Source of the DNA: an uncultured Lachnospiraceae bacterium
GTDB lineage: Bacteria; Bacillota; Clostridia; Lachnospirales; Lachnospiraceae
Assembly (NCBI GenBank): GCA_947631955.1
Contig: CANRNJ010000002.1
Span: 268,092-332,091, forward strand
Direction of reading: 5' to 3'
Length of the DNA stretch: 64,000 bases
Shown here: piece by piece, positions 9,083 to 18,588 of the stretch
Numbering within the stretch: the first letter of the stretch is position 1
How the letters are laid out: each line of letters begins with the position of its first letter
Notes under the pieces: generated by a model
Database searches by the model: none
Told to the model about the DNA's origin: nothing
What the model saw: only the letters and a program-made list of their open reading frames with translations
Position numbers and translations under genes: made by a program

Positions 9083-10246
9083 TTAAATTCCATTGACTGT
9101 ATGTATAGAACACAATTCTTTATACTTTTTCAAAAAATCTCTTAATGAATCAAAATATTTCGTTCTGTTGTCCACCTTTTCCTGTCCAAACCACCCGGCA
9201 TTATGCCAATGAATTGCATATTCTGTTCCTTTAAATTTTCTATAACTACGTGAAGGATCATCAATTACTCTGATATAATCCGGCGACAAACATATCGCTC
9301 CTTCAACAATTTGAGAATCACACCTTTTTTGATATCCCTTTCTTTCCAACAACGGTAATAATAAAATGGGTTGTGGAATTGTTACATTAAAATCCAGATC
9401 ACCTTCAGGGCATACAAACTCAAACTCATCATATGCGGAAAGTAATTCTCCAATAAGCGGGAATCTCTCCACTGCACCAAATCCTGATCCAAAATCTATC
9501 AGGCCATCGTTATCTATAGAAAGAAAACATTTATATTTTAGCAGTTCATCCAAATTCTTTATGACTTCAACATCCATATCCAGATAGATGCCTCCATAAT
9601 GATAAATAACATCAAGCCTCGCATAATCAGATATAAAGGCCCATTTCTTTTTTTCAAAAGCTTGTTTCATATAATCACTTTTACCTATATCATAATTTGT
9701 TGTATCCCATTCGATTATATTATAATCCGGGCAGTTCCTTTTCCAACTTTCAATGCAGTCTCTATATATTTTCGGTTTTTCTTCTCCGCTAAACCAAAAA
9801 CAATGGATTGCTTTTTTTATCTGTGGGGTTTGTCCTAGTGGATACTGCTCTAATATACTATTGTCGTAAATCTTCATTGTATTTTCCATTTGAATCAAGC
9901 AATAACACAAAATGCTGTCTGACAGATCCATTTGCATAAGTTGTTTGACAATCTCCGTGAGAGTCGCAGGTCGTCCCGCTGTTATCAATATAATGAACTT
10001 ATCTGAATCAAACTTCTTTATATAGTCTGGCGGATAAACTTTCCATTTCTCTGGATATCCATTTACAAGAAATTGGCTCATACTATGAGCAGCATTATCA
10101 ACAAAAAAAATAATATTCTTTAACCATTTCGGATATCCCAATTTCTCCACAACAGTTTGAAAATGCTTTGATGCTGCAAAGCATATAATTTTTTTATTAT
10201 TACATATTTGATCAAAATCATCTGTTGAGGCCATCTCAAATTTCAT
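9083..10246 (-). CDS. GT32 (OCH1-like, DXD) glycosyltransferase with diverged N-terminal Rossmann module
   Basis: 387 aa. Residues ~145-300 match capsular/OCH1-type glycosyltransferases with a sugar-binding DXD motif: IHCFWFSGEEKP, then YHYGGIYLDMDVEVIKNL, whose DMD binds the metal and nucleotide sugar. Residues ~18-120 occupy the place of the Rossmann module; the glycine loop has decayed (CFAASKHFQTVVEKL) but FFVDNAAHS and the later strand-helix pattern remain. AAGGAG lies just upstream of the ATG. Likely a retaining transferase adding an internal sugar. Whether this degenerate module still binds a ligand is doubtful. Confidence 0.85.
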   Translation of the reverse strand: MKFEMASTDDFDQICNNKKIICFAASKHFQTVVEKLGYPKWLKNIIFFVDNAAHSMSQFLVNGYPEKWKVYPPDYIKKFDSDKFIILITAGRPATLTEIVKQLMQMDLSDSILCYCLIQMENTMKIYDNSILEQYPLGQTPQIKKAIHCFWFSGEEKPKIYRDCIESWKRNCPDYNIIEWDTTNYDIGKSDYMKQAFEKKKWAFISDYARLDVIYHYGGIYLDMDVEVIKNLDELLKYKCFLSIDNDGLIDFGSGFGAVERFPLIGELLSAYDEFEFVCPEGDLDFNVTIPQPILLLPLLERKGYQKRCDSQIVEGAICLSPDYIRVIDDPSRSYRKFKGTEYAIHWHNAGWFGQEKVDNRTKYFDSLRDFLKKYKELCSIHTVNGI

Positions 10247-10284
10247 GATTATTCTCCTTAAACTTAATTTCTACACTCAGTTGT

Positions 10285-11444
10285 TTACAAAAGCCTTGAC
10301 AATATGTTTCCTGCGAACAGAGCATTCACGATATTATACTTATTCAACTCTGCTTTTATCTCAGGTTCATTACATTTTGCTACCGCCACGATAAACAATG
10401 CTGTTTTGTCTTCTACATCACCAATATGAATCACTTCTTCAGGTAGCTCCGCTCCCAACGCCTGATTATCTGAAATAACAAAACCGCTTACTTTTATATC
10501 CGCCTGTTCCATGATTGTTGCAAACAATTTCCCATATTTTCCATATCCATATATGTATATCTTTTTATACTTATCGGTCTGATTTAACAGCCCGCATAAG
10601 TCTACTGCCGCTTTACCTTTTTCTATTCTTTTTTCCCATCTTTTTTCCAGGGTTTTTTTATTTAATGCTACGGACACCACGAACGCTTCCTGCATATCTT
10701 TGGGATAACACCTTCCAAAAAAATCCTTATATTTCTCAATATCGGTTTCTTCAGGCATATATTCCCACGTTATCGTTAATGCTGAAAATATATCTTTTAT
10801 ATGTTTTTCCGTATCATCCGTTATCTTAAAAGCGGCAATATTTGGATAATCAGTCAAGTTATCCGTTTCTTTTATTATTTTTTCCGCAGTTACCGTATCA
10901 AATAAAATCTTAGTAGCAAAGGCTCTATCAGAAGTCCCTATATGATTCAAACAAATATCATGTAAAATCACAATACAGCCTTTTTTCAAAGAAGGATATA
11001 CTGACAGAAAATCCAACAATTCTCCTGGCATCGTGTGCATAGTATCTATAATTACCATATCAATACCGTTACCTATTTCATCTGCAAAATCTAAATAAAT
11101 ACCTCCCTTGAACATCCTTCTTTTCTCGCTATTTCCTGCCCCCCCCCTTCTATTGCGGTTTCTGCCAAATCAGCCAGAAATCCTGTTTTTTTACTCTTAT
11201 CTCTATAATAATTTTCCATTATATCGACAGAATATAACTGGGAATTCAATCCCAGTATATGACAGCAATTCATTATTATAGCTGTGGTGCCACCGGCTGC
11301 AACTCCTATCTCCAATATTTTTTCCGGCCTATACTCTCTTATTAAGCCACAAACAAACGCAGACTGTTCTTCTGACATTTCTGCACTGTATTCGCCGCCT
11401 ACCCTTTCTAAAATCTCAATTGGTTCATAAAACAAATCCAACAT
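10285..11444 (-). pseudogene. SAM methyltransferase (Methyltransf_24-like) with C-terminal Rossmann module, frameshifted at a G9 tract
   Basis: Two frames make one protein of about 387 residues. The 5' part, from the ATG at 11444 (AAGGAG upstream), encodes KILEIGVAAGGTTAI, a SAM-binding loop, and would end early at 11091. The 3' part continues the methyltransferase with DMVIIDTMHTMPGE and VILHDI, then a Rossmann module (KIYIYGYGKYGKLFATI) up to 10285. The switch falls at nine G at 11139-11147. With ten G (or seven) the frames join as ...EGGGAGNSEKRR and continue. The gene is therefore OFF in this sequence, either by phase variation or by a base-count error. It lies between the GT4 and GT32 genes. 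Confidence 0.85.
11139..11147. repeat. Poly-G9 tract at the frameshift of the methyltransferase gene
   Basis: Nine C on the plus strand (G on the coding strand). The upstream reading frame terminates shortly after the run and the downstream frame is reached only if the run is 10 or 7 bases, so this is the likely switch position. Confidence 0.9.
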
Positions 11445-11529
11445 AAAGCATACTCCTTCCGCGATTTGCCATTTTACATTCCATATAAATTACAAGCAAA
11501 ATATTTCTGATATAACATTCTCATCCATT

Positions 11530-12993
11530 TTAATTTCCCAATATCTTTAACCAAAAATCAATGTGCATCTCTTTACAGCTTTTGGGATAAATATCTGCAT
11601 GTGCTTTTTCACCCAATTGTCTTAATCTACTTCTATGCTTATATAAATACTCGATTCTATCCGCTGCTGCCTGATAATCCCCTACCGGTACATAATATCC
11701 GTTTTCTCCATTGGTAATATCTTCCTTTACTCCTGATACTTCTGTTACTACCAATACTACACCATTAGCCATCGCTTCCAACTGAGAGATACTTCTTCCT
11801 TCAAAATCCGAAAGATTAATTCCTATATCCTGCCGTTTCCAAAATGCCGGAATATCAGTACGATTTATTGTCCCCAAAAAAGTAACATATCGTTCTAATC
11901 CAGCCTTCTTGATATAATCTTCCATCTCTTCTCTCGCTGATCCAGCACCCGCAATTTCAAGAAAAAATGCAATGTTACGTTGGTTCAACTCATCGATAAG
12001 CCTTAACACCAAATCCATTCTCTTTTGAGAATGTTCCATTCCATCCAACCTTCCTGCGTATCCTATTCTCAAGGGCATATCAATATTTTCCGTATACTCA
12101 CGAAAAAGGTTCTTTTCACAAGCAAACGGGCACGTCATAGTAGACATCTTTTCCAGACATATGCTTTTTGAAACCATTGTGTTTTTGATATCCTGACTTA
12201 CACATACAAAATAATCGATCCGAGAAGCAACAGCAGTATAACCATCATACATAGATTTATGGTCATTATGGATGACCGAAATAATTTTAATATATGTCGG
12301 CATAAGTTCTTTAATAATAGCAGCTGCAATCAACATAACATTGGGCACATTAATAACAACCGTACAAGGAAGATTGTTTAAAAAATATTTCATCATATTG
12401 TCGAAAGAAACTTTTCCCAATTCATCATCGTGAATAATATTTATATGATCAATTTTATTTTCTAAATCTTCTGAGGTAATATAAGAATTTTTTCCACATA
12501 ATATAACAGCATTGAAATCGTTTTTTTTAGTCAGTTCAGTGCATATATCTATCGTCCAAGCCTCAACTCCACCCAGACCAAGACCATTACAACAATCAAA
12601 TATTATTTTTCTATCTTTGGAGGACTTATCATAAAACCGTTTTGCAAAATAAGTGTCCATACAATAACTTTTATATATTTTATAAAGCAGACTAAAATAT
12701 AAAACTTCGTTTTCGTTAGAAAACCCGCAGTAATTTACTAATTGCTCATGCAAATCATCAAATACACTGCTATTGCTCACCGTTATACAAAAAGCTGTAT
12801 CTTTATACTGTTCCGCAGCCGTTGGATTCACAATTGGAACATTATCAATCTTTGTTCCCCATAATTTAGAATTATTATCTACAACAGCCTCAACTGTAAT
12901 GTCATAATTCGTTTCACGTATAATCCGGCATAATAAACGACATCGTTTCCCCGCGCCTGCCAATAATATACTGTTTTTTGATTTCATATTCAT
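11530..12993 (-). CDS. GT4 glycosyltransferase with N-terminal Rossmann module
   Basis: 487 aa. Residues ~5-105 are the module (SILLAGAGKRCRLLCRII, VVDNNSKLWG). The GT-B part starts IIFDCCNGLGLGGVE and has the family GT4 donor-site pattern SQLEAMANGVVLVVTEVSG. Its place between a radical SAM gene and the switching methyltransferase makes it part of the same glycan pathway. AGGACA lies a few bases before the ATG. Sugar specificity is unknown. Confidence 0.86.
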   Translation of the reverse strand: MNMKSKNSILLAGAGKRCRLLCRIIRETNYDITVEAVVDNNSKLWGTKIDNVPIVNPTAAEQYKDTAFCITVSNSSVFDDLHEQLVNYCGFSNENEVLYFSLLYKIYKSYCMDTYFAKRFYDKSSKDRKIIFDCCNGLGLGGVEAWTIDICTELTKKNDFNAVILCGKNSYITSEDLENKIDHINIIHDDELGKVSFDNMMKYFLNNLPCTVVINVPNVMLIAAAIIKELMPTYIKIISVIHNDHKSMYDGYTAVASRIDYFVCVSQDIKNTMVSKSICLEKMSTMTCPFACEKNLFREYTENIDMPLRIGYAGRLDGMEHSQKRMDLVLRLIDELNQRNIAFFLEIAGAGSAREEMEDYIKKAGLERYVTFLGTINRTDIPAFWKRQDIGINLSDFEGRSISQLEAMANGVVLVVTEVSGVKEDITNGENGYYVPVGDYQAAADRIEYLYKHRSRLRQLGEKAHADIYPKSCKEMHIDFWLKILGN

Positions 12994-13014
12994 CGCTTGT
13001 CCTATATCATTTTA

Positions 13015-14205
13015 TTAAATTAGCTGTTCTGCCACCGGAATCGGATAATTTATGCTCTCCGCTCCATGGCAGAAATTGCACATATCCAAATATCCTTTTT
13101 CAGAGTATCCCAGATTAAACTTCAACAACTCCTTCTTATATTCTGTCCCGTTCAATTTATCAAAATCTAAATAATCATCCTCGCCCACATGATACCGCAA
13201 ATTGTCCGAAACTGTGCGTGCCATCACACAGAAGTAAAATCTGTTTCCCCGCATTTCCCGACAGGGTGTTTTACATTGATCAAATACAGTAATCAATTCT
13301 CCCGAAGATGCTTTACGATTTACATACTCAAATCCATAATCTTTCCATTCACCATCCGGTTTTCCAAGTACATAAAGGATGCCATATTTCGACAAATATG
13401 CTGTTAGTCTATCGAGTGATATTTTCAACCTTGGTATTGCTTTAGAGTAATTGGATATCCGAAACATTACATTGGCTTTTGAACATGCCCGTATAACTTC
13501 CTCTGAAGGAATAATTGTTCCGTTCGTAGTAATCGTAAATAACCCTATCTGTTTCCTGTATTTATCTCCAATATATGTAATGACTTTACTCAATTCTTTA
13601 TACAGTAATGGTTCTCCTCCTATCAAAACAAATTCACCTATGAAATCCACCTTAGAAAAAAAACAATCCACACTTCTATACGCCTCTTCAAGAGGCATAT
13701 CATCTGAAGCAATATCCACTGCATAACATGCATGTGCACATTTTTTACACTTTAATGTGCAACGTTCTGTGAGTGAAATCTGCGCCAAGGATACATATGA
13801 TTTGTCATAGCAGTACAAAGATATAATCGGAAATACTTCATTCTGAAATTCTGTATCAGTAAAATAATATTCTCTATGCTGCAACCCACAATTTGCAAGC
13901 TGCTCCTCTACCGCTGCAACAGCATCAGCTTGCGCTATCGCAATAACAATTATGCCTCGATCGGCTTCATTTAACTGCAAATATTCTGCCAACGATATAA
14001 TCTCTGCATCTTCATACACCGTTCCAATCTTACCTGCATCATTATCAATAAATTTCATTTCAATTTGAGCAGGATACGCCGACAATTCCCTATATAATTC
14101 TTTGCCTCTGATTCCTGCACCAAAAATAAATATCCGACCTTTCCATTTACCTGCTATCTTCGCTGCATACAATTCAAATTCCTCTCCGCATTTTGACAAA
14201 ACCAT
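13015..14205 (-). CDS. Radical SAM protein with N-terminal Rossmann module
   Basis: 396 aa. Residues ~15-125 are the Rossmann module (RIFIFGAGIRGKELY, FIDNDAGKIG). From ~150 a radical SAM domain follows, with the 4Fe-4S motif CTLKCKKC (Cx3Cx2C), the GGEP glycine motif in LIGGEPLLY and TTNGT. Later cysteines (DQCKTPCRE, DMCNFCHG) could bind further clusters, as in SPASM/twitch proteins. GAGAGG precedes the ATG. Radical SAM enzymes in glycan loci may epimerise, dehydrate or otherwise remodel sugars or a lipid/peptide carrier; the reaction is not predictable here. It lies immediately downstream of Rpn cassette A. Confidence 0.84.
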   Translation of the reverse strand: MVLSKCGEEFELYAAKIAGKWKGRIFIFGAGIRGKELYRELSAYPAQIEMKFIDNDAGKIGTVYEDAEIISLAEYLQLNEADRGIIVIAIAQADAVAAVEEQLANCGLQHREYYFTDTEFQNEVFPIISLYCYDKSYVSLAQISLTERCTLKCKKCAHACYAVDIASDDMPLEEAYRSVDCFFSKVDFIGEFVLIGGEPLLYKELSKVITYIGDKYRKQIGLFTITTNGTIIPSEEVIRACSKANVMFRISNYSKAIPRLKISLDRLTAYLSKYGILYVLGKPDGEWKDYGFEYVNRKASSGELITVFDQCKTPCREMRGNRFYFCVMARTVSDNLRYHVGEDDYLDFDKLNGTEYKKELLKFNLGYSEKGYLDMCNFCHGAESINYPIPVAEQLI

Positions 14206-14309
14206 AACTGTTTTCCTCTCTTATAAATCACTGTCAGCGCACAATCTAACGACATCTTGTCAATTTTCAATCACTATCAAAGCTACCTTAAAATCTATTT
14301 TTGCCATAC

Positions 14310-14355
14310 AGAAAACTCCCGATATAAAGCTAATTTCATACTTTATATCAGGAGT
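14310..14355 (-). terminator. Intrinsic terminator of Rpn gene A
   Basis: A 15-bp stem (ACTCCYGATATAAAG with its complement, one G-T pair), an 11-base loop and then TTTTC on the minus strand, about 100 bp after the stop codon. The stem overlaps the cassette's left inverted repeat. The same arrangement and spacing is found after Rpn gene B. Confidence 0.75.
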
Positions 14356-14456
14356 CTTAAAACTGTATGCAATTATTCAAATTTCGAAACCAAACACTAT
14401 CTGCAGCGGACATATCGACCTATTGCAGTTTTGCTTGCTGCATCGATTTGATATGC

Positions 14457-15617
14457 CTACACCGTACTCTTGTAATACTTCATGATCTCCTCGCGGCTGC
14501 AGTCGGCATACTCTTCATTTGTAATGACGGCATCGTAGACTGTTTCGAAGTCAGGCAAAAATTGTTTCAGTGACCTCACAAGCGCCGCTAGACCTTTCTC
14601 TATACCTTCTTCCAGACCTTCTATACGTCCTTTCTGCATTCCCTTCTGCATTCCTTCCTCCAAGCCTTCCGCTCTGGCCTCCCGCCTCGTCGCCTGCACA
14701 TCATATCCCTTAAAGTTCGCAAATAACTCGCCCACTTTACGCTCCTTTACCTGATCCGCAAACCGCCGCGCCTCTTCTTTGGGCACATTCAGTCTGCCAA
14801 GCAGGATTTCCACTACCTGTCCTATGATTCCCAACAGATACTCCGGCGTCTGTGCCGTCACTCTCTTCAAATACTCTGGCGGCACTTCCTCCTGCAAGGC
14901 GATAAAGTCCTTCGTTTCCCGCAGACGGTTTAACATCATCACCACCGACAGTTCGTCCTCTTTCTCCATCAGCATTTGGTTGCTGTATCGGTTAAGCTGC
15001 ACTATGAGGCAGCGGTAGTCCGGAATATATTCGCCCAACATGTCGCTTAAATAGACTCTCTCATGGAGTTTCGATGCAGCCGTCCACTTACCCGTCCCCT
15101 CATAATAGACAATGGGAAGAACCGGCGGATAGCAAAATCCTTTCGTCCTGCTGATGCCTTCCTTTTTCTTCTCCTGCTCTTTCTCATAGTCTTCCCAAAT
15201 GAACACCATGTACCGCAGTATCTGCATGACTACATTATAATCCACAGCAGACTTATGTTCAATAAGGGAAACAAGATAAAACGATATTTCACTATTTTTC
15301 TTATCTTTCAAACGGATGCGTTTCACCACGTCTGAGTCCCTTTCCTCCGTGAACAGATGGACAAAGCGTTCTGTTTCGTCCTCAATATCTTCCGGTTGTA
15401 TGCCCTTTAGGAACGGGATATCCACATAACCCCGCAAAAACTGTGCACACAGGATTGGATCTTCAAAAATGATCTTGGCGGAACTGTCCCGGCACTTCGT
15501 ATTCTGTACCGAACGCTTATCTGTTGACTGCAGGTTTCTCGTTTTTACCTCTTGTAACGCGGTTGTTATCTCCTGCGCATCTACCGTCTTTTGTGTTTCT
15601 TGCGTCTTTTGTATCAA
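14457..15617 (-). CDS. Rpn family recombination-promoting nuclease / YhgA-like putative transposase (cassette A)
   Basis: 386 aa from a TTG start with AAAAGGAG a few bases upstream; longer frames extend into the non-coding leader shared with cassette B. The central part matches the YhgA-like (PD-(D/E)XK) family: KIIFEDPILCAQFLRG near the N terminus, an aspartate in DVVKRIRL, then SLIEHKSAVDYNVVMQILRYM with the E-x-K nuclease signature. The C-terminal part has GlyLeuGluGluGly-type repeats and ends LPDFETVYDAVI...KYYKSTV, almost identical in kind to the end of Rpn B although the nuclease cores differ. Such proteins are DNA endonucleases that promote RecA-independent recombination in E. coli; a role here is inferred. 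Confidence 0.82.
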   Translation of the reverse strand: MIQKTQETQKTVDAQEITTALQEVKTRNLQSTDKRSVQNTKCRDSSAKIIFEDPILCAQFLRGYVDIPFLKGIQPEDIEDETERFVHLFTEERDSDVVKRIRLKDKKNSEISFYLVSLIEHKSAVDYNVVMQILRYMVFIWEDYEKEQEKKKEGISRTKGFCYPPVLPIVYYEGTGKWTAASKLHERVYLSDMLGEYIPDYRCLIVQLNRYSNQMLMEKEDELSVVMMLNRLRETKDFIALQEEVPPEYLKRVTAQTPEYLLGIIGQVVEILLGRLNVPKEEARRFADQVKERKVGELFANFKGYDVQATRREARAEGLEEGMQKGMQKGRIEGLEEGIEKGLAALVRSLKQFLPDFETVYDAVITNEEYADCSREEIMKYYKSTV

Positions 15618-15720
15618 TCTTTTCTCCTTTTCCGCATGGGAAAAGCTGAATGGCGATTGACAGAAAATGATTGTACTTCCTGTGCTCCGAAAAGACAAGC
15701 CGCTGCGCTTTCCCACACTC

Positions 15721-15860
15721 TGCTATACTGTTGTTTGTTTCTTTCGTTGGGATATCTGCTCTGAACATAAGAACTATCCATGTGTCAAAAGATGTCCGGC
15801 AGCCAGATTACTGCCGATAGCTACACTATAACAGATGCGTGTAGGAATTGCAAGCGGTTT
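15721..15860. repeat. 140-bp leader repeat, copy A
   Basis: Matches 26312-26451 without gaps, with about 18 differences in 140 bases. It lies upstream of the Rpn A start and contains the promoter and a short hairpin (CGGCAG with CTGCCG) near the expected 5' end of the transcript. The loop differs between copies while the stem is identical. Confidence 0.85.
15825..15853 (-). promoter_or_regulatory. Promoter of Rpn gene A
   Basis: On the minus strand TTGCAA, 17 bases, TATAGT. The same positions in cassette B read TTGTAA, 17 bases, TATAGT. It predicts a leader of about 200 nt before the TTG start codon. Confidence 0.65.
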
Positions 15861-16043
15861 TTCGTTTATTTTTTCCTTCTCTTTCTGATATAAAGTATGA
15901 AATTGTCAATGTACATTTATCATCAATCCATTCAAATAGAGATAGTGCCTTAGGAACAAAATAAAATGACCGCCTCAGGATCGACCTCAACAAAATTCTT
16001 AAAATTCAACTGCAATAATTTTTCTTTTATTCTAGGGCGAGAG

Positions 16044-17312
16044 TCATATGGACATCACATTGTCAAAACCCAATTCATCCAAATGCGCGACAATTTTCTC
16101 TTCAGAAGATTTAGCACACCCCAGTATAATCAATGCATCCGACTTATCTTGCATCCATTCTTCCGCCGCCAGTACCGGTTTGCCATCTATCGCAGACACA
16201 TTTTGGCTGCATTCGGTTACCGCAAAGCCAAGGATATTAACAAATTGTTTTTTTAACAACAAATACAAATCCACAGCATAATTCCCTGCACCATAAATGA
16301 CAATCTTCGGATATGTCCGAATCTTTTCAAGTTTCTCAGAATCAATACTCGGTACATAATTGCCATGAAGTTTCTCTTCCACTGTCAGTTCAAAAAGATC
16401 TAACCCAAGAGGATCTTCAGATATTCTCTTCCGAACACTTTTTCTTTCCTCATCTGACAGTCTCATATAAACATTTTTACAATATGACAAAAAATACTTG
16501 TACAAATATGCCATAGTCTCTCTAACCTCGGCATCTTCCCTACAGTTGAACCACATTTGAAAAAACTCCCATGCAATCGCATACGCGCTGTACACGGTTT
16601 TTTCACCCGTCAGATTTAACGTAATAGAACCCCATCTATGACAATATACATACAATTCTCTTCTCAAATAACAAGTTTTTTCACAGGCCAGAAGTGCATA
16701 CACCGTAAACGGAACATCTTCCGACAAAATATCTTGACGAAACCTCAGATCGGAACGTCTGATAAAATCTGTGCGAAAAAACTGCCTGCATCCTGCAAAA
16801 CTCAATGACCTGTTTTGAATCATATCATGCAAAAATTTCTTCCCGTTGTCATATATTGTGTACTCTGTTTTTTTGCCAAAATAAGGCTTTTTTACCGTTT
16901 TCCCTCTATGTAAGGCTTCTTCCCACTCATGTTCCATGCCGAAATAAATCTCTTCGCTGCCAGTACACTCAGCCAAATCATATAAAGTTTTCATATAATC
17001 ATCCTTTATATAATCATCAGAATCGATAAAGCACATATATTCTCCTGTTGCTTTCTCTATTCCAATATTTCTGGCGTTCCCTAATCCACCGTTTTGCTCT
17101 AAATGTATCACCTTGATTCTATGGTCCGCCTGCGCTATTTCATCCAGCAGTACAGCCGTATCGTCCGTGGACGCATCATCAATGCACCACAGTTCCCACT
17201 CTTCCATTGTCTGCTTCTGTACGCTCCCAACAGCTCTTCGCACATAAGGAGCTGTATTATATGCCGCCATAATAGCAGTTACTTTTGGTTGACTATTTTC
17301 ACTCATCTGCAT
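16044..17312 (-). CDS. GT2 glycosyltransferase with C-terminal Rossmann module
   Basis: 422 aa. The GT-A domain starts VTAIMAAYNTAPYVRRAV, has CIDDASTDDT and FIDSDDYIKDD (metal-binding DSDD). The last ~95 residues carry the module (KIVIYGAGNYAVDLYLLL, then ILGCAKSSEEKI). It is the first glycan gene upstream of cassette A. Between its stop and the cassette end (15910-16043) I see only AT-rich sequence. A neighbouring nonulosonate block makes a role in assembling the same glycan likely; the donor is unknown. Confidence 0.87.
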   Translation of the reverse strand: MQMSENSQPKVTAIMAAYNTAPYVRRAVGSVQKQTMEEWELWCIDDASTDDTAVLLDEIAQADHRIKVIHLEQNGGLGNARNIGIEKATGEYMCFIDSDDYIKDDYMKTLYDLAECTGSEEIYFGMEHEWEEALHRGKTVKKPYFGKKTEYTIYDNGKKFLHDMIQNRSLSFAGCRQFFRTDFIRRSDLRFRQDILSEDVPFTVYALLACEKTCYLRRELYVYCHRWGSITLNLTGEKTVYSAYAIAWEFFQMWFNCREDAEVRETMAYLYKYFLSYCKNVYMRLSDEERKSVRKRISEDPLGLDLFELTVEEKLHGNYVPSIDSEKLEKIRTYPKIVIYGAGNYAVDLYLLLKKQFVNILGFAVTECSQNVSAIDGKPVLAAEEWMQDKSDALIILGCAKSSEEKIVAHLDELGFDNVMSI

Positions 17313-17414
17313 AATTCATCCACATCTTTCTTGCACGACTGCTTGTGCATGCTTTTTATTCGCTTACCAGAATGTCCGACCACCATCTACAATCACCACA
17401 GCACCGGCCATATA

Positions 17415-18563
17415 TTACTCTCCCAAAATCAAATCAATCACTTCCCGCACAGCTCCGTTTCCGCCTCGTCTTTTTGTAACATACACTGCTGAATCCTTGA
17501 CCTTCTGAACAGCGGTTGGTACGCTGCAGCCAAAGCCGACTGCCTTAATTACTTCTAAATCATTGATATCGTCACCAATATAAGCAACATTCTCTGGCGT
17601 AATATTATAATTTCTGCATATTTTTTTTATTTTCGCAAGCTTGTCCTTTACTCCTTCTTCATATATATCCAGACCGATTTTCTCTGCCCGCCTGCGGTTC
17701 AACTCCTTTTCTTCACCAGTGATAATACCTGTCAGTATACCCCTTTCCTTCAACAGGCGGAATCCCATACCGTCAAGCGTATTGAAACGTTTCATTTCGT
17801 CACCGTTCTCTGAATAATACATCCCTCCATCGGTCAGACAGCCATCACAATCTGTGAGGAACATTTTAATCATCGGAATACGACATTCTTTTTTCAATCT
17901 CTGCAGTAATTGCGCTTCAATAATCTCCCAGTCACTTGGCTCATCTATTTCATAATAAGCAGCCGAATCCATTTCATATGCCTTAATTCTGCCGGAAATT
18001 CTGTTCCCGGATTGCAGCAGCAAATCTCTGCTTGTAATATAAAACGCCCCATTTTCTACCAGACAACCATCAAATTCCTGCCTTCTTGGGCGATGAAACA
18101 AATCATAATTAATGGGTCTGGCCAATCCTCTTTCATCAGTTCTCCAATAAAATCTTTTTTGCGGTACTGCCGATAGCACACTGTCTGTATCGGGCTTCTC
18201 AAATATGGTAAATCCTTTCTGCAGGTCATTTGATGTCAGCAAGGGAGATGTTGCCTGTATCAGCACGATATTATCAAATCTGTATTCTGCTGCGAATTCC
18301 AACATGACTGATTCCGTAGATGCCGTATCAGAAGCATTCTCCGCACTTCTGCCAATCACTTTTACTTTGTCTAGCTGAAACGCTTCTACGGTTTCCCTGA
18401 TCTGTATGCTGTCCGTTGCAATATAAACCCGATCTATCGCTGAGCAATCGTTCGCTGCCTTGGCCGTCCAGTATACCAATGGTTTGCCGGCTATGCTCCG
18501 TATATTTTTGAGGGGAATGGATTTACTCCCGCCTCGTACTGGTATCAGTGCAACATTCATCAT
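17415..18563 (-). CDS. CMP-nonulosonate (CMP-sialic acid-like) synthetase fused to KdsC-like HAD phosphatase
   Basis: 382 aa. Residues 1-~225 are an acylneuraminate cytidylyltransferase: ALIPVRGGSKSIPLKN is the CTP-binding signature, and DSVLSAVPQKRFYWR and ENGAFYITS follow. Residues ~230-382 are a HAD phosphatase of the KdsC/CMAS C-terminal type: FLTDCDGCLTDGG (nucleophile and acid/base aspartates), ITGEE and GDDINDLE. Fusion of synthetase and phosphatase resembles vertebrate CMAS and suggests that the upstream synthase may make a 9-phosphate. AGGAG precedes the start. The gene lies 25 bp downstream of neuB and forms the nonulosonate module with it. The exact acid (Neu5Ac, Kdn or another) cannot be fixed. 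Confidence 0.85.
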   Translation of the reverse strand: MMNVALIPVRGGSKSIPLKNIRSIAGKPLVYWTAKAANDCSAIDRVYIATDSIQIRETVEAFQLDKVKVIGRSAENASDTASTESVMLEFAAEYRFDNIVLIQATSPLLTSNDLQKGFTIFEKPDTDSVLSAVPQKRFYWRTDERGLARPINYDLFHRPRRQEFDGCLVENGAFYITSRDLLLQSGNRISGRIKAYEMDSAAYYEIDEPSDWEIIEAQLLQRLKKECRIPMIKMFLTDCDGCLTDGGMYYSENGDEMKRFNTLDGMGFRLLKERGILTGIITGEEKELNRRRAEKIGLDIYEEGVKDKLAKIKKICRNYNITPENVAYIGDDINDLEVIKAVGFGCSVPTAVQKVKDSAVYVTKRRGGNGAVREVIDLILGE

Positions 18564-18588
18564 ATCTCTTTCTCCTATCGGATATTTC

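Larger units (their letters stand above)
14315..15909. mobile_element. Rpn cassette A, bounded by terminal inverted repeats
   Basis: A ~1.6-kb unit holding one Rpn-family nuclease gene with its own promoter and terminator. A 19-bp inverted repeat pairs 14332-14350 with 15886-15904 (core TTTCATACTTTATATCA). The same ends and a near-identical 140-bp leader occur in cassette B at 25.2-26.5 kb. Both cassettes sit between intact glycan genes, so insertion is inferred. I could not identify a clear target-site duplication. Confidence 0.6.

Noticed and set aside
15618..15716. N-terminal extension of Rpn A
   Set aside because: The extension has no ribosome site and runs towards the leader shared with cassette B. 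A TTG with AAAAGGAG, as in cassette B, is the better start.
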